A stretch of 64,000 nucleotides of DNA. Source: Chitinophagales bacterium. Lineage in GTDB: Bacteria; Bacteroidota; Bacteroidia; Chitinophagales; CAIODY01. The stretch lies in NCBI GenBank assembly GCA_947449695.1, contig CANFST010000006.1:27512-91511 (forward strand), read 5' to 3'. Position numbers and translations under genes: made by a program. The notes below the pieces were generated by a model. The model was given only the letters and a program-made list of their open reading frames with translations, had not been told where the DNA came from and ran no database searches. Position 1 is the first letter of the stretch. The number at the start of each line of letters is the position of its first letter. Of this stretch, positions 8,843 to 17,237 are shown piece by piece.

Positions 8843-10117
8843 TTAATGATGTGAATTGTTATAACTATTCATCAAAGCATGATATAATAATTTGCCTTGC
8901 ACTTCATATCCTTTATTCAAAAAATGAGTCATATCATAATTTCCTAAACCCAGTTTTTTCCATTTAACCACACTTCCTAATCCGCCCATGATGTTGTAGA
9001 AATCCCAGAAGGCATAATTATTTTTCAAACAAATTTGCTTTTCGATATTGCTCACTTTTGCTGTATTCAAATTTTTATACCTACGCATTAAATAAGTATC
9101 GGGCGGTGAAGTAACCAATACTGCTGCATTTGGTGCCACATCATTTATTTTAGCAAAAAAATTAGCCGCTTCGCCTTGTAGTGATGCACCATCAAATTTG
9201 GATGCAATAGCTTCATTAGTACCAAGTGAAACAATTATTAAATCAGGTTGCAAAGTAGGGAGTTGTTCAAAAAAATAATCAGCAACATTATAATGCATAA
9301 ACTGAGCACCATTCACCCCTATCATATTGTATTCAATTCCTTTGGCTTTTGTGTTCTGAAGATAAATTCCAAATAAATTAAAGGCATCACTTGATGTATC
9401 ATTTTTTTCAATATTCAATCTGAAATTATTGATGGGTTTATCAATACTATAAGTTAAAGAATATGGATCTGCCGCATACTCCAATCTGAAAGGCGAAATA
9501 AATAAATTAGTTACTGGCTCTTTGATTTGTGGCTCAATGGTATAAGCAAATTTTTTATCGCAAAAAATAGTAATACGGTCGAAATCATTTTCGCCATAAT
9601 TTTGAGATAGAGAAAAATCGATATTGGCATTGTTGTTAGTTTGAATCGTGATACCCGAAATACCTATCGGGATTGGAATATTTGGGAAACAACAACGCTT
9701 TGTTTTCCAATTGCAAACACAACTGTTTAAATCTTTTACATCAAAAGGTCCGTTGGTTTTTGCAGTTCGATAAGGAAAATATAAACCTCTGCCACCATTC
9801 CCAAACTGCTGCTGAAACTGCTTTCGCATAGTTCCTGTAAAATTATCGGCCTGAATATGAGAGTCACCTATATGAACAATCACCACTTTATTTCTTCGGC
9901 CATGTTTTAAATCATCGAGCTTTTGAAAAAAAGATTGTAATGCTTTTTCATTCGTAATTAAATTCAATTCATTGTTTACAAACGAAAAATTATCACCTGC
10001 AAGCATTACTGAATCGCTTGAGATTATTGAATCAACCACTATTTGAGCCTTTAGTGAATTAGCCCATAAGCCAGCAATCATAAATCCAAAAAACAACTTT
10101 ATGTAATTATTCCACAT
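8843..10117 (-). CDS. Exported SGNH/GDSL hydrolase-like protein
   Basis: This is probably the periplasmic partner of the neighbouring MBOAT acyltransferase. The 424-residue product has a signal peptide ending SLKA before Q25. Block I is VVIVHIGDSHIQAD with nucleophile Ser86, a middle block is IIVSLGTNEA (the Gly/Asn oxyanion-hole region), and the last block is YDMTHF, giving the Asp395-x-x-His398 pair. The SGNH triad therefore looks complete, so it should be an active esterase or O-acetyltransferase. Two cysteine-containing stretches (CVCNWKTKRCCF) around residue 135 are notable for an exported protein. It lies 17 bp downstream of a second SGNH gene and 2 bp upstream of the MBOAT gene. Confidence 0.85.
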   Translation of the reverse strand: MWNNYIKLFFGFMIAGLWANSLKAQIVVDSIISSDSVMLAGDNFSFVNNELNLITNEKALQSFFQKLDDLKHGRRNKVVIVHIGDSHIQADNFTGTMRKQFQQQFGNGGRGLYFPYRTAKTNGPFDVKDLNSCVCNWKTKRCCFPNIPIPIGISGITIQTNNNANIDFSLSQNYGENDFDRITIFCDKKFAYTIEPQIKEPVTNLFISPFRLEYAADPYSLTYSIDKPINNFRLNIEKNDTSSDAFNLFGIYLQNTKAKGIEYNMIGVNGAQFMHYNVADYFFEQLPTLQPDLIIVSLGTNEAIASKFDGASLQGEAANFFAKINDVAPNAAVLVTSPPDTYLMRRYKNLNTAKVSNIEKQICLKNNYAFWDFYNIMGGLGSVVKWKKLGLGNYDMTHFLNKGYEVQGKLLYHALMNSYNNSHH

Positions 10118-10134
10118 CCGTTTTTATTTATACT

Positions 10135-11505
10135 TTATAAATTTAATTCTCGTTTTTTTACTTCAAACAAAATAGCATCAAACAATTTTTGCCCTAACAC
10201 TTCACCGCCAGCAGCATTGATGTGTGTATAATCCTTATTTGCTAATCTTGGTTTTTCATCTACCCAGTTGATCATACTGCCTTCCCCTCCCATTGCATCA
10301 AACATATTCCAAAAAGCAATTTGTTTTTTTTGTGCAATATCTTTTTGAATAGCAATAAAAATTGGTACCTGTTCCATAGTTTGATATTGCCCATCTCTTT
10401 TAATGGCTCTGTCGCAAAGCGAAAGCATTATCGTTGCTGTTTGAGGATAATAGTTTTGAATTTTTTCAATTGCTTTCGGAAAAGACTTTTGAAACCAATC
10501 GTATTTATTAGTTTTTGGAGAAACTACGTTTAACCCATATTCAAAAATCATTAAATCGTAAGGATGCAAATTTTGCCAATCAGCCAGCAATGATTCAGGT
10601 TTCATTGCACCTATTGCAATTCCGCTTGAACCTCTTACTCCAAAATTATCTACAAACACACCGGTCTCACTTTCAAAATTAACCCCATACACAAACATAT
10701 TACTATCCGAATTAAAGCTGATTTTAATATGCTGAAATTCTTTTTGCTGACTGATTTCAATTTTTTGCAATGAATTGGAAACTGGAATTTCAAAACGTTT
10801 TGAAATCGAATTATCAATTAAAACATCTATTGATGCGACACTTTTTGAATTGTACAAATACAATTCAGCCTGATGAAAGAATTCTAAATGTTTTTTCTTT
10901 ACACCTGAATAACTCACCCAGCTTGAATTATGAGGAATAAATGCTTCACCACCTATACCTAATGGAAGCTGATGTTCACTGTTTTTCAAAATAGAAACGG
11001 TTGTCCAATCACCTGAATTTTGCGTAAAAATAGTTTGTCTAAAATTTCCAACTACAGATGTAATAGGCACAAACCCAACGCCATTACCACCAAATTCGTT
11101 TTGCAAATTGTTTCGTAAATCTTGCACAAACAAATCCCCTTCTACCATCGAATCACCAAACCAGGCAATTCTGATTTTTGATTTTTTCTTTTTTAAAACC
11201 CGAAGTTTATCAATAAAATTATTTAGTTGATTATTATTCAAAGGATAAAAATTCTCAAAAGCTACACCTTTATAGTGGAGTGAATCAATAGCGTTAACGT
11301 TTACATTTTGTTGCTTTGCAACTATTTTATTTTTTTCAGATTTAATTTTAGAAAAATCACTTAAAAAATCAATTGCTTTAAACTCAAAACCAAAAATCGA
11401 AAATCCAGTAGGAAGCCAACTGGCTATGATACAAAACAAAAATACAAGTAACACCAACCAAAAAGGTCGGTAAATTTTTGTGGATTGATTATTGAACAAA
11501 GCCAT
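10135..11505 (-). CDS. Membrane-anchored SGNH hydrolase-like protein
   Basis: This is a second SGNH-fold protein, 456 residues, held by one N-terminal membrane helix (about 14-34) instead of a cleaved signal. Block I is RIAWFGDSMVEGD with Ser119, the middle block is MIFEYGLNVVS, and the C-terminal pair is Asp425-x-x-His428 in DYTHINAAGG. All catalytic positions are present. It shares layout with the next gene but only low sequence similarity, so the two are old paralogues or separate recruits. It heads the three-gene acylation operon. The nearest gene upstream is a glycosyltransferase 163 bp away. Confidence 0.83.
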   Translation of the reverse strand: MALFNNQSTKIYRPFWLVLLVFLFCIIASWLPTGFSIFGFEFKAIDFLSDFSKIKSEKNKIVAKQQNVNVNAIDSLHYKGVAFENFYPLNNNQLNNFIDKLRVLKKKKSKIRIAWFGDSMVEGDLFVQDLRNNLQNEFGGNGVGFVPITSVVGNFRQTIFTQNSGDWTTVSILKNSEHQLPLGIGGEAFIPHNSSWVSYSGVKKKHLEFFHQAELYLYNSKSVASIDVLIDNSISKRFEIPVSNSLQKIEISQQKEFQHIKISFNSDSNMFVYGVNFESETGVFVDNFGVRGSSGIAIGAMKPESLLADWQNLHPYDLMIFEYGLNVVSPKTNKYDWFQKSFPKAIEKIQNYYPQTATIMLSLCDRAIKRDGQYQTMEQVPIFIAIQKDIAQKKQIAFWNMFDAMGGEGSMINWVDEKPRLANKDYTHINAAGGEVLGQKLFDAILFEVKKRELNL

Positions 11506-11668
11506 TAGAAATAGAGGATTATTTTAAGACGCTGAAAGATAAACGAAATGCAACAATTGCAATGCCCCATTTTATAATACAGCCTTTTAAACTCCATTAA
11601 TCTTAACAAATGAAATGTGAAATTGTAGTAAAAATAAAACAGAAAAATATTAAAGGAAATGAATGGAA

Positions 11669-12376
11669 TTAATTTCCAAATCGCATTTTCCAAACACCAC
11701 TAAATGCTTCATTAAATATTGCCGTACTCATTTTCGAGTTACCTTTTTCTCTGTCTTTAAAAGTGATAGGAACTTCAGCCAGCTTAAATCCTGCTTTCCA
11801 GGCTTTGTATTTCATTTCAATTTGAAAAGCATAACCAATGAAATGAATATCATCCAAATTAATTGTTTCCAACACTTTTCGTTTGTAACAAATAAATCCA
11901 GCAGTTGTATCGCGAATAGGAATGCCAGTAATCAAGCGCACATAAATAGATGCACCTTTACTCAACAATACTCTGTCGGTGCTCCAGTTTTCTAATTTTC
12001 CACCTTTTACATAACGGCTGCCCACCGCAATATCAGCACCATCTAAACAACATTTTTTCAGGTCAATTAATTTTTGTGGCGGATGTGAAAAATCAGCATC
12101 CATTTCACACAACAAATCAAATCCATTTTGCAAACCCCATTTAAAACCTGCTATATAAGCCGTTCCCAAGCCTTGCTTACCTTTTCGTTCCAACAAAAAC
12201 AAACGATTGTTTTTTGACTGCAATTGTTTTACAATAGCAGCTGTGCCATCAGGCGAACCATCATCAACAATTAATACATGAAAATCAGTATCTAACGCTA
12301 ACGTAGTATTGATGATACTTTCAACGTTTTCTTTTTCGTTGTAAGTAGGAATAATAATAAGTGTTTTTGAATTCAA
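11669..12376 (-). CDS. Polyprenol monophosphomannose synthase-like glycosyltransferase (GT2)
   Basis: This enzyme likely moves a sugar from a nucleotide donor to a polyprenyl phosphate at the inner face of the membrane, supplying lipid-linked sugar to envelope glycosyltransferases. The 235-residue product has the GT2 fold: IIPTYNEKENVE at the N-terminus, VDDGSPDGT, the metal-binding CEMDADFSHPP, and the DPM1-type stretch GSRYVKGGKLENWS followed by RDTTAGFICYKRKVL. There are no added membrane helices, as in single-domain DPM1. It starts 34 bp after the exonuclease gene on the same strand. Confidence 0.88.
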   Translation of the reverse strand: MNSKTLIIIPTYNEKENVESIINTTLALDTDFHVLIVDDGSPDGTAAIVKQLQSKNNRLFLLERKGKQGLGTAYIAGFKWGLQNGFDLLCEMDADFSHPPQKLIDLKKCCLDGADIAVGSRYVKGGKLENWSTDRVLLSKGASIYVRLITGIPIRDTTAGFICYKRKVLETINLDDIHFIGYAFQIEMKYKAWKAGFKLAEVPITFKDREKGNSKMSTAIFNEAFSGVWKMRFGN

Positions 12377-12410
12377 GTAGTGGTAATTTTATGTAATTGC
12401 TTTTAAAAAT

Positions 12411-13205
12411 TCACTTAATGCTTTGTTTTATTTCTTTCAATTTCATTTTTGTATGTAATGGAAAATCACTCTTCATCACCCAATCATAATATTGCGGCTC
12501 ACGACGCAAAACTTCCACAACAGCTTGATCTTTATATTTGCCAAAGTTAAAACAGACTTTTCCATTTTTAAAAACCAAACGTCGGGCAACATCAATAAAT
12601 TTTCCATCTTCCGAAATTTTTTCTAAATAAGCCACATCATTTTTCAAAGTATCATATCGCTTCAATTGCGCCAGCAGCACATTGTACGTGGCTTTTACAT
12701 CGGCCATTGCACTATGTGCATCTTTTAAATCTTGTTCACAATAAAATTTCACAGCAGCCTCCAAATTCCTTGGTTCCATTTTATGAAAAATGCGTTGCAC
12801 ATCTACGCTTTTTCTTTTTTCAATTTCTAAATTAATATCGCAACGCAACAACTCCTCCACCAACATCGGAATATCAAATCTATTGCTGTTAAAACCTGCC
12901 AAATCAGCATCACCGATAAAATCAAAAACATCTTTCGCTATTTCCGAAAATGGTGGTTTATCTTTCACCATTTCATCTGTAAAGCCATGGACATCACTTG
13001 CTTCTTTCGGAATTGGCTTCATCGGATTTACCACTTGTAAATATTCTTGTGTGCTTCCATCAGTTTCAACTCTAAGCAAAGCAATTTCAACAATTCTATC
13101 ATTATTTGTATCAATGCCCGTGGTTTCTAAATCAAAGATCACTAAAGGCTTTACCAAATTTAGTTTAAAAGATTCTGCCTGAGAAGTTGTAAATAGATCA
13201 GTCAA
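12411..13205 (-). CDS. DnaQ-like 3'-5' exonuclease
   Basis: This is a DEDDh exonuclease of 264 residues. Exo I is VIFDLETTGID with Asp25 and Glu27, Exo II is LAGFNSNRFDIPML, and Exo III is DAHSAMADVKAT with the His and Asp. After the nuclease core is a roughly 45-residue module, VCFNFGKYKDQAVVEVLR to the end, like the small DUF3820-type domain found behind such exonucleases in Bacteroidota. It lacks the partners of a replicative proofreading subunit, so a repair or RNA-processing role is as likely. It is the first gene of a minus-strand run that continues with the glycosyltransferase. Confidence 0.88.
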   Translation of the reverse strand: MTDLFTTSQAESFKLNLVKPLVIFDLETTGIDTNNDRIVEIALLRVETDGSTQEYLQVVNPMKPIPKEASDVHGFTDEMVKDKPPFSEIAKDVFDFIGDADLAGFNSNRFDIPMLVEELLRCDINLEIEKRKSVDVQRIFHKMEPRNLEAAVKFYCEQDLKDAHSAMADVKATYNVLLAQLKRYDTLKNDVAYLEKISEDGKFIDVARRLVFKNGKVCFNFGKYKDQAVVEVLRREPQYYDWVMKSDFPLHTKMKLKEIKQSIK

Positions 13206-13331
13206 TTATTTGTATATTTATACAACAAAGAAAACATAAAGACGGAATATTGAAAGAAGATTTTTTTATCCCTATTATTCAAACACAAGTCCTCCCCTAT
13301 TTAGTAATTTAAAAAAAGAAATTTAAAATTT

Positions 13332-13339
13332 TATATTTG
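13332..13339 (+). promoter_or_regulatory. -7 promoter element of the aldolase gene
   Basis: TATATTTG matches TAnnTTTG and lies 25 bp before the aldolase ATG; it is followed by CACCTCA, the same bases as after the -7 box of the gene at 28291. The -33 region at the right distance is only AT-rich. Confidence 0.55.
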
Positions 13340-13364
13340 CACCTCATTTAAAAAATCCAATCGC

Positions 13365-14423
13365 ATGTCATTCAGCAACATTCAAAGCATTTTGGGCAAT
13401 CAAGCCGATTATTTATTGAGTTATAAAACAGATAAAATTAAAACCAACCAGATTCATCATACTGGACCAGATGTGGTAGACAGAATTTTTTCTTTAACAG
13501 ATAGAAATATTCCAACGCTTAGAAGTTTGCAATCAATTTATGGGCATGGTCGCTTGGCTAATACTGGTTACATGTCAATATTGCCAGTTGACCAAGGGAT
13601 TGAACACAGTGCAGGTGCCTCTTTTGCCCCTAACCCAATTTATTTCGACCCTGAAAATATTGTGAAATTGGCTGTGGAAGGCGGTTGCAGCGCAGTGGCA
13701 ACTACTTATGGAGTGCTAGGAATGGTGGCAAGAAAATATGCGCACAAAATTCCTTTCGTGGTAAAAATTAATCATAACGAATTTTTGACTTACCCTAATA
13801 AGTACGATCAAATCATGTTTGGTACCATAAAAGAAGCATGGAATATGGGCTGTGCAGCAGTTGGGGCAACAATTTACTTTGGTAGTGAAGAAAGCAGTCG
13901 TCAAATTGTAGAAGTGGCAAAAGCATTTGAATATGCTCATTCATTAGGAATGGCAACTATTTTATGGTGCTACATTCGTAATAATGGATTCAAAAAAGAT
14001 GGTGTTGATTATCATGCTTCAGCTGATTTAACGGGGCAAGCCAATCATTTAGGTGTTACCATTCAAACAGATATTATAAAACAAAAATTACCAACCAATA
14101 ATGGCGGTTATACAGCAATTAATTTTGGAAAAACTTCACCAAAAGTTTATACTGAATTAAGCAGCGACCATCCAATTGATTTGTGCAGATATCAAGTTGC
14201 GAATTGCTACATGGGCAGAATTGGTTTAATCAACAGTGGTGGTGAAAGCAAAGGTGCTACTGATTTACAAGAAGCTGTAGCAACTGCTGTCATCAACAAA
14301 CGTGCAGGTGGAACAGGATTAATCAGTGGCAGAAAAGCATTTCAAAAACCTATGAACGAAGGCATTCAATTATTAAATTCAATTCAAGATGTTTATTTGG
14401 CTAAGGAAATTGATTTAGCTTAA
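13365..14423 (+). CDS. Class I fructose-bisphosphate aldolase
   Basis: This enzyme splits fructose 1,6-bisphosphate into dihydroxyacetone phosphate and glyceraldehyde 3-phosphate, or runs the reverse in gluconeogenesis, through a Schiff-base lysine. The 352-residue product is of the DhnA/FbaB type: it holds [18 protein letters not shown], the barrel stretch [28 protein letters not shown] and the phosphate-binding end [15 protein letters not shown]. Length fits the Bacteroidota class I group. It is a single gene with its own promoter and a strong terminator. Acetyl-CoA synthetase nearby may point to gluconeogenic use, but they are not in one operon. Confidence 0.92.
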   Translation: MSFSNIQSILGNQADYLLSYKTDKIKTNQIHHTGPDVVDRIFSLTDRNIPTLRSLQSIYGHGRLANTGYMSILPVDQGIEHSAGASFAPNPIYFDPENIVKLAVEGGCSAVATTYGVLGMVARKYAHKIPFVVKINHNEFLTYPNKYDQIMFGTIKEAWNMGCAAVGATIYFGSEESSRQIVEVAKAFEYAHSLGMATILWCYIRNNGFKKDGVDYHASADLTGQANHLGVTIQTDIIKQKLPTNNGGYTAINFGKTSPKVYTELSSDHPIDLCRYQVANCYMGRIGLINSGGESKGATDLQEAVATAVINKRAGGTGLISGRKAFQKPMNEGIQLLNSIQDVYLAKEIDLA

Positions 14424-14451
14424 ATGTTTTTAAATTTCTACTTGCTCATAG

Positions 14452-14486
14452 AAAAGCCCTTTTTCAGTTTTGAAAAAGGGCTTTTT
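14452..14486 (+). terminator. Terminator of the aldolase gene
   Basis: A perfect 15-bp stem, AAAAGCCCTTTTTCA (14452-14466) with TGAAAAAGGGCTTTT (14471-14485), has a GTTT loop and ends in a T-run. It lies 28 bp after the stop codon. Confidence 0.9.
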
Positions 14487-14580
14487 AAATGTATACAAAA
14501 TTTATCACGAAAATTCCATACGTCTTAATGGGCTATAAATACATGAATTAAAAGCAAAAGAAAGTTTAGGATAAAACAAA

Positions 14581-14620
14581 AAAAAAGAGCCTTTCAACTG
14601 AATTTGAAAAGGCCCTCTTT
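14581..14620 (-). terminator. Terminator behind tRNA-Leu
   Basis: Read on the minus strand, AAAGAGGGCCTTTTCAA pairs with TTGAAAGGCTCTTT, with one bulge, and is followed by a run of Ts. It starts 2-3 bp past the end of tRNA-Leu and ends the tRNA transcript. Confidence 0.85.
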
Positions 14621-14622
14621 TG

Positions 14623-14708
14623 TACCTGGGACGGGAGTTGAACCCGTACGACCGTTTCGGGTCACAGGATTTTAAGTCCTGCATGTCTACCAATTCCATC
14701 ACCCAGGT
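14623..14708 (-). tRNA. tRNA-Leu (anticodon TAA)
   Basis: This is an 86-nt type II tRNA. The acceptor stem ACCTGGG/CCCAGGT is perfect with discriminator A. The D-arm contains GGAATTGGTAGACAT, the anticodon stem-loop is CAGGACTTAAAATCCTG with anticodon TAA, there is a long variable arm (TGACCCGAAACGGTCG), and the T-loop is GTTCAACT. The CCA end is not encoded. It lies 51 bp downstream of tRNA-Gly on the same strand. Confidence 0.97.
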
Positions 14709-14728
14709 AACTGTTGTTTTTAGCCAAA

Positions 14729-14758
14729 AAAAAAGTACGATGGTAGTCGTACTTTTTT
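14729..14758 (-). terminator. Hairpin with T-run between the two tRNA genes
   Basis: A perfect 12-bp stem, AAAAAAGTACGA (14729-14740) with TCGTACTTTTTT (14747-14758), ends in a T-run in the direction of transcription, 2 bp past tRNA-Gly. It looks like a full terminator, so tRNA-Leu may depend on read-through, or the hairpin may be a processing signal. No separate promoter for tRNA-Leu was seen in the 20 bp left. Confidence 0.75.
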
Positions 14759-14759
14759 G

Positions 14760-14832
<73 letters not shown>

Positions 14833-14869
14833 ATTAGAAAAAACTAAAGAACTTTATTTTTTCGGACTG

Positions 14870-14899
14870 CAAAGATAAATGCGATTTCATTTTTTGCAA
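14870..14899 (-). promoter_or_regulatory. Promoter of the tRNA-Gly/tRNA-Leu unit
   Basis: On the minus strand TTG (14897-14899), 19 nt, then TATCTTTG (14870-14877) fits the Bacteroidota consensus. It is followed by CAGTCCG, giving the same TTTGCAGTCC core as the rplC and rpmB promoters. The start site should fall near 14864, about 30 nt before the mature tRNA. Confidence 0.85.
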
Positions 14900-14939
14900 G
14901 TGCTTTGCTAAAAATTTTTAAAGATTTTTTTAAAGTGAC

Positions 14940-16895
14940 TTACATTGCTGATGTATCTGGCTTTGCCTCAACGTAATATTTTTTTACATTGTATAAAATT
15001 TGATGCAAATTAGATGGGTCGAATGGTTTTGAAATAAATAAATCAAACCCATTTTTCAATAAATGTTCTCTTGTTTCTTTAGCTGCGTTAGCTGTAAGTG
15101 CAATAATTGCAATTTTTTTATACTTAGGGTCAGGATGATTCCGGATTCTTTGCACAGCTTCAAAACCATCCATCACGGGCATTTGCAAATCCATCAATAC
15201 TACATCGAAATCTGTTTTTACCAATTCATCTAATGCTAGTTTTCCGTTTTCAGCAAATATTGCTTCTACTTTCCATTGTTTAAAAAATTGCTTCAAAACA
15301 AATGCATTAATTTCATGGTCTTCTGCCACTAATACTTTTAAACCTTCTAATGTTCCAGATGCAGTTTTCAATCTATTCTCTTCGGTTCTATCAACTGCTT
15401 TTGCCATTGGGAACTTTAATGTAAAAAAGAATGTTGAACCCTTGCCCAATTCACTTTCTACCTCTAACGTGCCGCCCATTAATTCAACTAACTTTTTGCT
15501 GAGTGTTAACCCTAATCCGGTGCCACCATATTTTTTATGTATCTCAGAATTTGCCTGATTAAATCGCTCAAATATTCTATCCAAATCATTTTTGGCAATT
15601 CCAATTCCTGTATCTTTTACAACAAATTTTATAGAAGCTACATTATCTTCCTGATTTATTATTTTATAAGAAAAATTTACCTGGCCTTTTTCAGTAAATT
15701 TTACTGCATTTGACAAAAGGTTAACCAAGACTTGATTTAATCGATGAGGATCTCCAACAATCATTCTCTTCAGTGATTCATCTTCGTCAAAGAAAAGTTT
15801 CAATTCGTTTTCATTCGCCTTAAAACTATGCATTTGAACTATTTCGGTGCACACTGCGAAAAGATTAAATGGCTCTTCATCCATTTCTAAAGTGCCTGCT
15901 TCAATTTTAGAGAAATCTAAAATGTCAGACACTAAGGAAGTTAATTGGCGTGCTGAAAAATTCAACACCTTCACTAAATTGGATTGTTTATCATCTAATT
16001 TTTCTAAAGCCAACATACTACTGATGGAAACTACAGCATTCATAGGCGTTCGCAGCTCATGACTAATGTTTGATATAAATTCAGATTTTGCTTGATCAGC
16101 ACGTTCGGCTTTTTCTTTTTCATCACTTGTCAACTCTAATTCTTTAATTACTTTTCGAAGCGATTCTTCAGTTTGTTTTCTTTCATCTACCTCCTCCATG
16201 AGTCTTCGTTTCTGACTAAACGACAATGCAATTAATCTTGATAATTGACCAAATTCATCACTTCGTTTTTCCATGTTTTCCAAATACCTTTCTTTGCCTG
16301 TACTCATAGCATTGAAAATTCCATTTAAAGGCATATTGATATAAGATGTAATGGCTAAAATCAATAGCGCCAATATACCCAAAGTGAAGGCGATGAAAAA
16401 TATATTGTATTTGCCTAAAAAGGTTGAAAAGGCTGCAAAAACAGGTTGTTGAACAGCTATTTGCAAATAGGCAACTACTTCTTTTTTTAAATTTAATAAT
16501 GGATAAAAAACTATAATAGTTGAGGTTGATTTATTGAAAGTATCATTATTGAAATTATTCGTTAAATGGATGGTTGAATTATCAATAAATTTTGATAGAT
16601 GCTGACAAAAATTGGTATCAACTATCTTTTGAGTTAATTTCTTTTCTTGAAAATTTTCCTGATTTGAATCATAAAGGATTTCAACTATTTTATTATCTGA
16701 TTTTGAAAAATAATGAATGGAATTTGCTTCATTTTCATTCAGTAATCGTTCAATCTGTTGGCGGATTTCGAGCTTTTTATTTTCAGCTAATTTATAACTG
16801 CTTCTGTTAATTGATTTTTGAAACACAATAGTGCCAGCCACCAAAAGCAGCAACAATGCAGAGATAATAAATGTTAATCTGGTAGTTACTTTCAT
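14940..16895 (-). CDS. Hybrid sensor histidine kinase / response regulator
   Basis: This is a membrane-bound two-component hybrid of 651 residues. TM1 (about 8-26) and TM2 (about 162-185) bound an extracytoplasmic sensor of some 135 residues that I cannot assign. A linker and coiled coil (about 210-270) lead into HisKA with SEFISNISHELRTPMN and His279. The ATPase has NAVKF, DTGIGI and YGGTGLGLTLSKKL boxes. The C-terminal receiver has VLVAEDHEINAF and VLMDLQMPVMDG, phospho-Asp569. There is no output domain and no response-regulator gene beside it, so its phosphate target is encoded elsewhere. It sits alone behind the tRNA promoter, with about 340 bp of non-coding DNA upstream. Confidence 0.93.
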   Translation of the reverse strand: MKVTTRLTFIISALLLLLVAGTIVFQKSINRSSYKLAENKKLEIRQQIERLLNENEANSIHYFSKSDNKIVEILYDSNQENFQEKKLTQKIVDTNFCQHLSKFIDNSTIHLTNNFNNDTFNKSTSTIIVFYPLLNLKKEVVAYLQIAVQQPVFAAFSTFLGKYNIFFIAFTLGILALLILAITSYINMPLNGIFNAMSTGKERYLENMEKRSDEFGQLSRLIALSFSQKRRLMEEVDERKQTEESLRKVIKELELTSDEKEKAERADQAKSEFISNISHELRTPMNAVVSISSMLALEKLDDKQSNLVKVLNFSARQLTSLVSDILDFSKIEAGTLEMDEEPFNLFAVCTEIVQMHSFKANENELKLFFDEDESLKRMIVGDPHRLNQVLVNLLSNAVKFTEKGQVNFSYKIINQEDNVASIKFVVKDTGIGIAKNDLDRIFERFNQANSEIHKKYGGTGLGLTLSKKLVELMGGTLEVESELGKGSTFFFTLKFPMAKAVDRTEENRLKTASGTLEGLKVLVAEDHEINAFVLKQFFKQWKVEAIFAENGKLALDELVKTDFDVVLMDLQMPVMDGFEAVQRIRNHPDPKYKKIAIIALTANAAKETREHLLKNGFDLFISKPFDPSNLHQILYNVKKYYVEAKPDTSAM

Positions 16896-17237
16896 CTTTT
16901 ATTTTTTTAAAGATTAAATACAAATGCTTCATTTTAAAACAATAGTATCAATCCTGATTTTTTATTTATACTATTTTCAAGTTTGAAATATCAAGTTTGT
17001 GTTTGAAATTTTTCTACGTTTTTCAACGTATAAATTTATGACAATACTCATGATATTATTTATTCTAAACTATTTCATTTATAACAGAAAAATAAATACT
17101 GAATAATTAAATAGATTTTTTTAATCGTAAATTTCAAAAAACAAATTTTAATATTCAGTCATAATATTAAAGTGTTGTTCAAAAACATGAATTTAACGAA
17201 CTCGATTTCTATATTTACTTTTTAAAAAAATATTTCC
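16896..17237. other. Divergent intergenic region (histidine kinase / acs)
   Basis: No gene is visible in these 342 very AT-rich bases. A short perfect palindrome with a 4-nt spacer, TACGTT (17015-17020) and AACGTA (17025-17030), is a possible operator. TTTGAAAT occurs twice within 30 bp (about 16982 and 17002). A weak -7 box for acs, TATATTTA, lies about 30 bp before its ATG. Confidence 0.45.

Noticed and set aside
11505..11693. A 62-codon minus-strand frame whose stop overlaps the ATG of the SGNH gene (TAATG)
   Set aside because: The coupling looks tempting, but the frame overlaps the end of the glycosyltransferase gene, has no ribosome site, and its product is low-complexity Phe/Leu/Tyr with no coherent helices.
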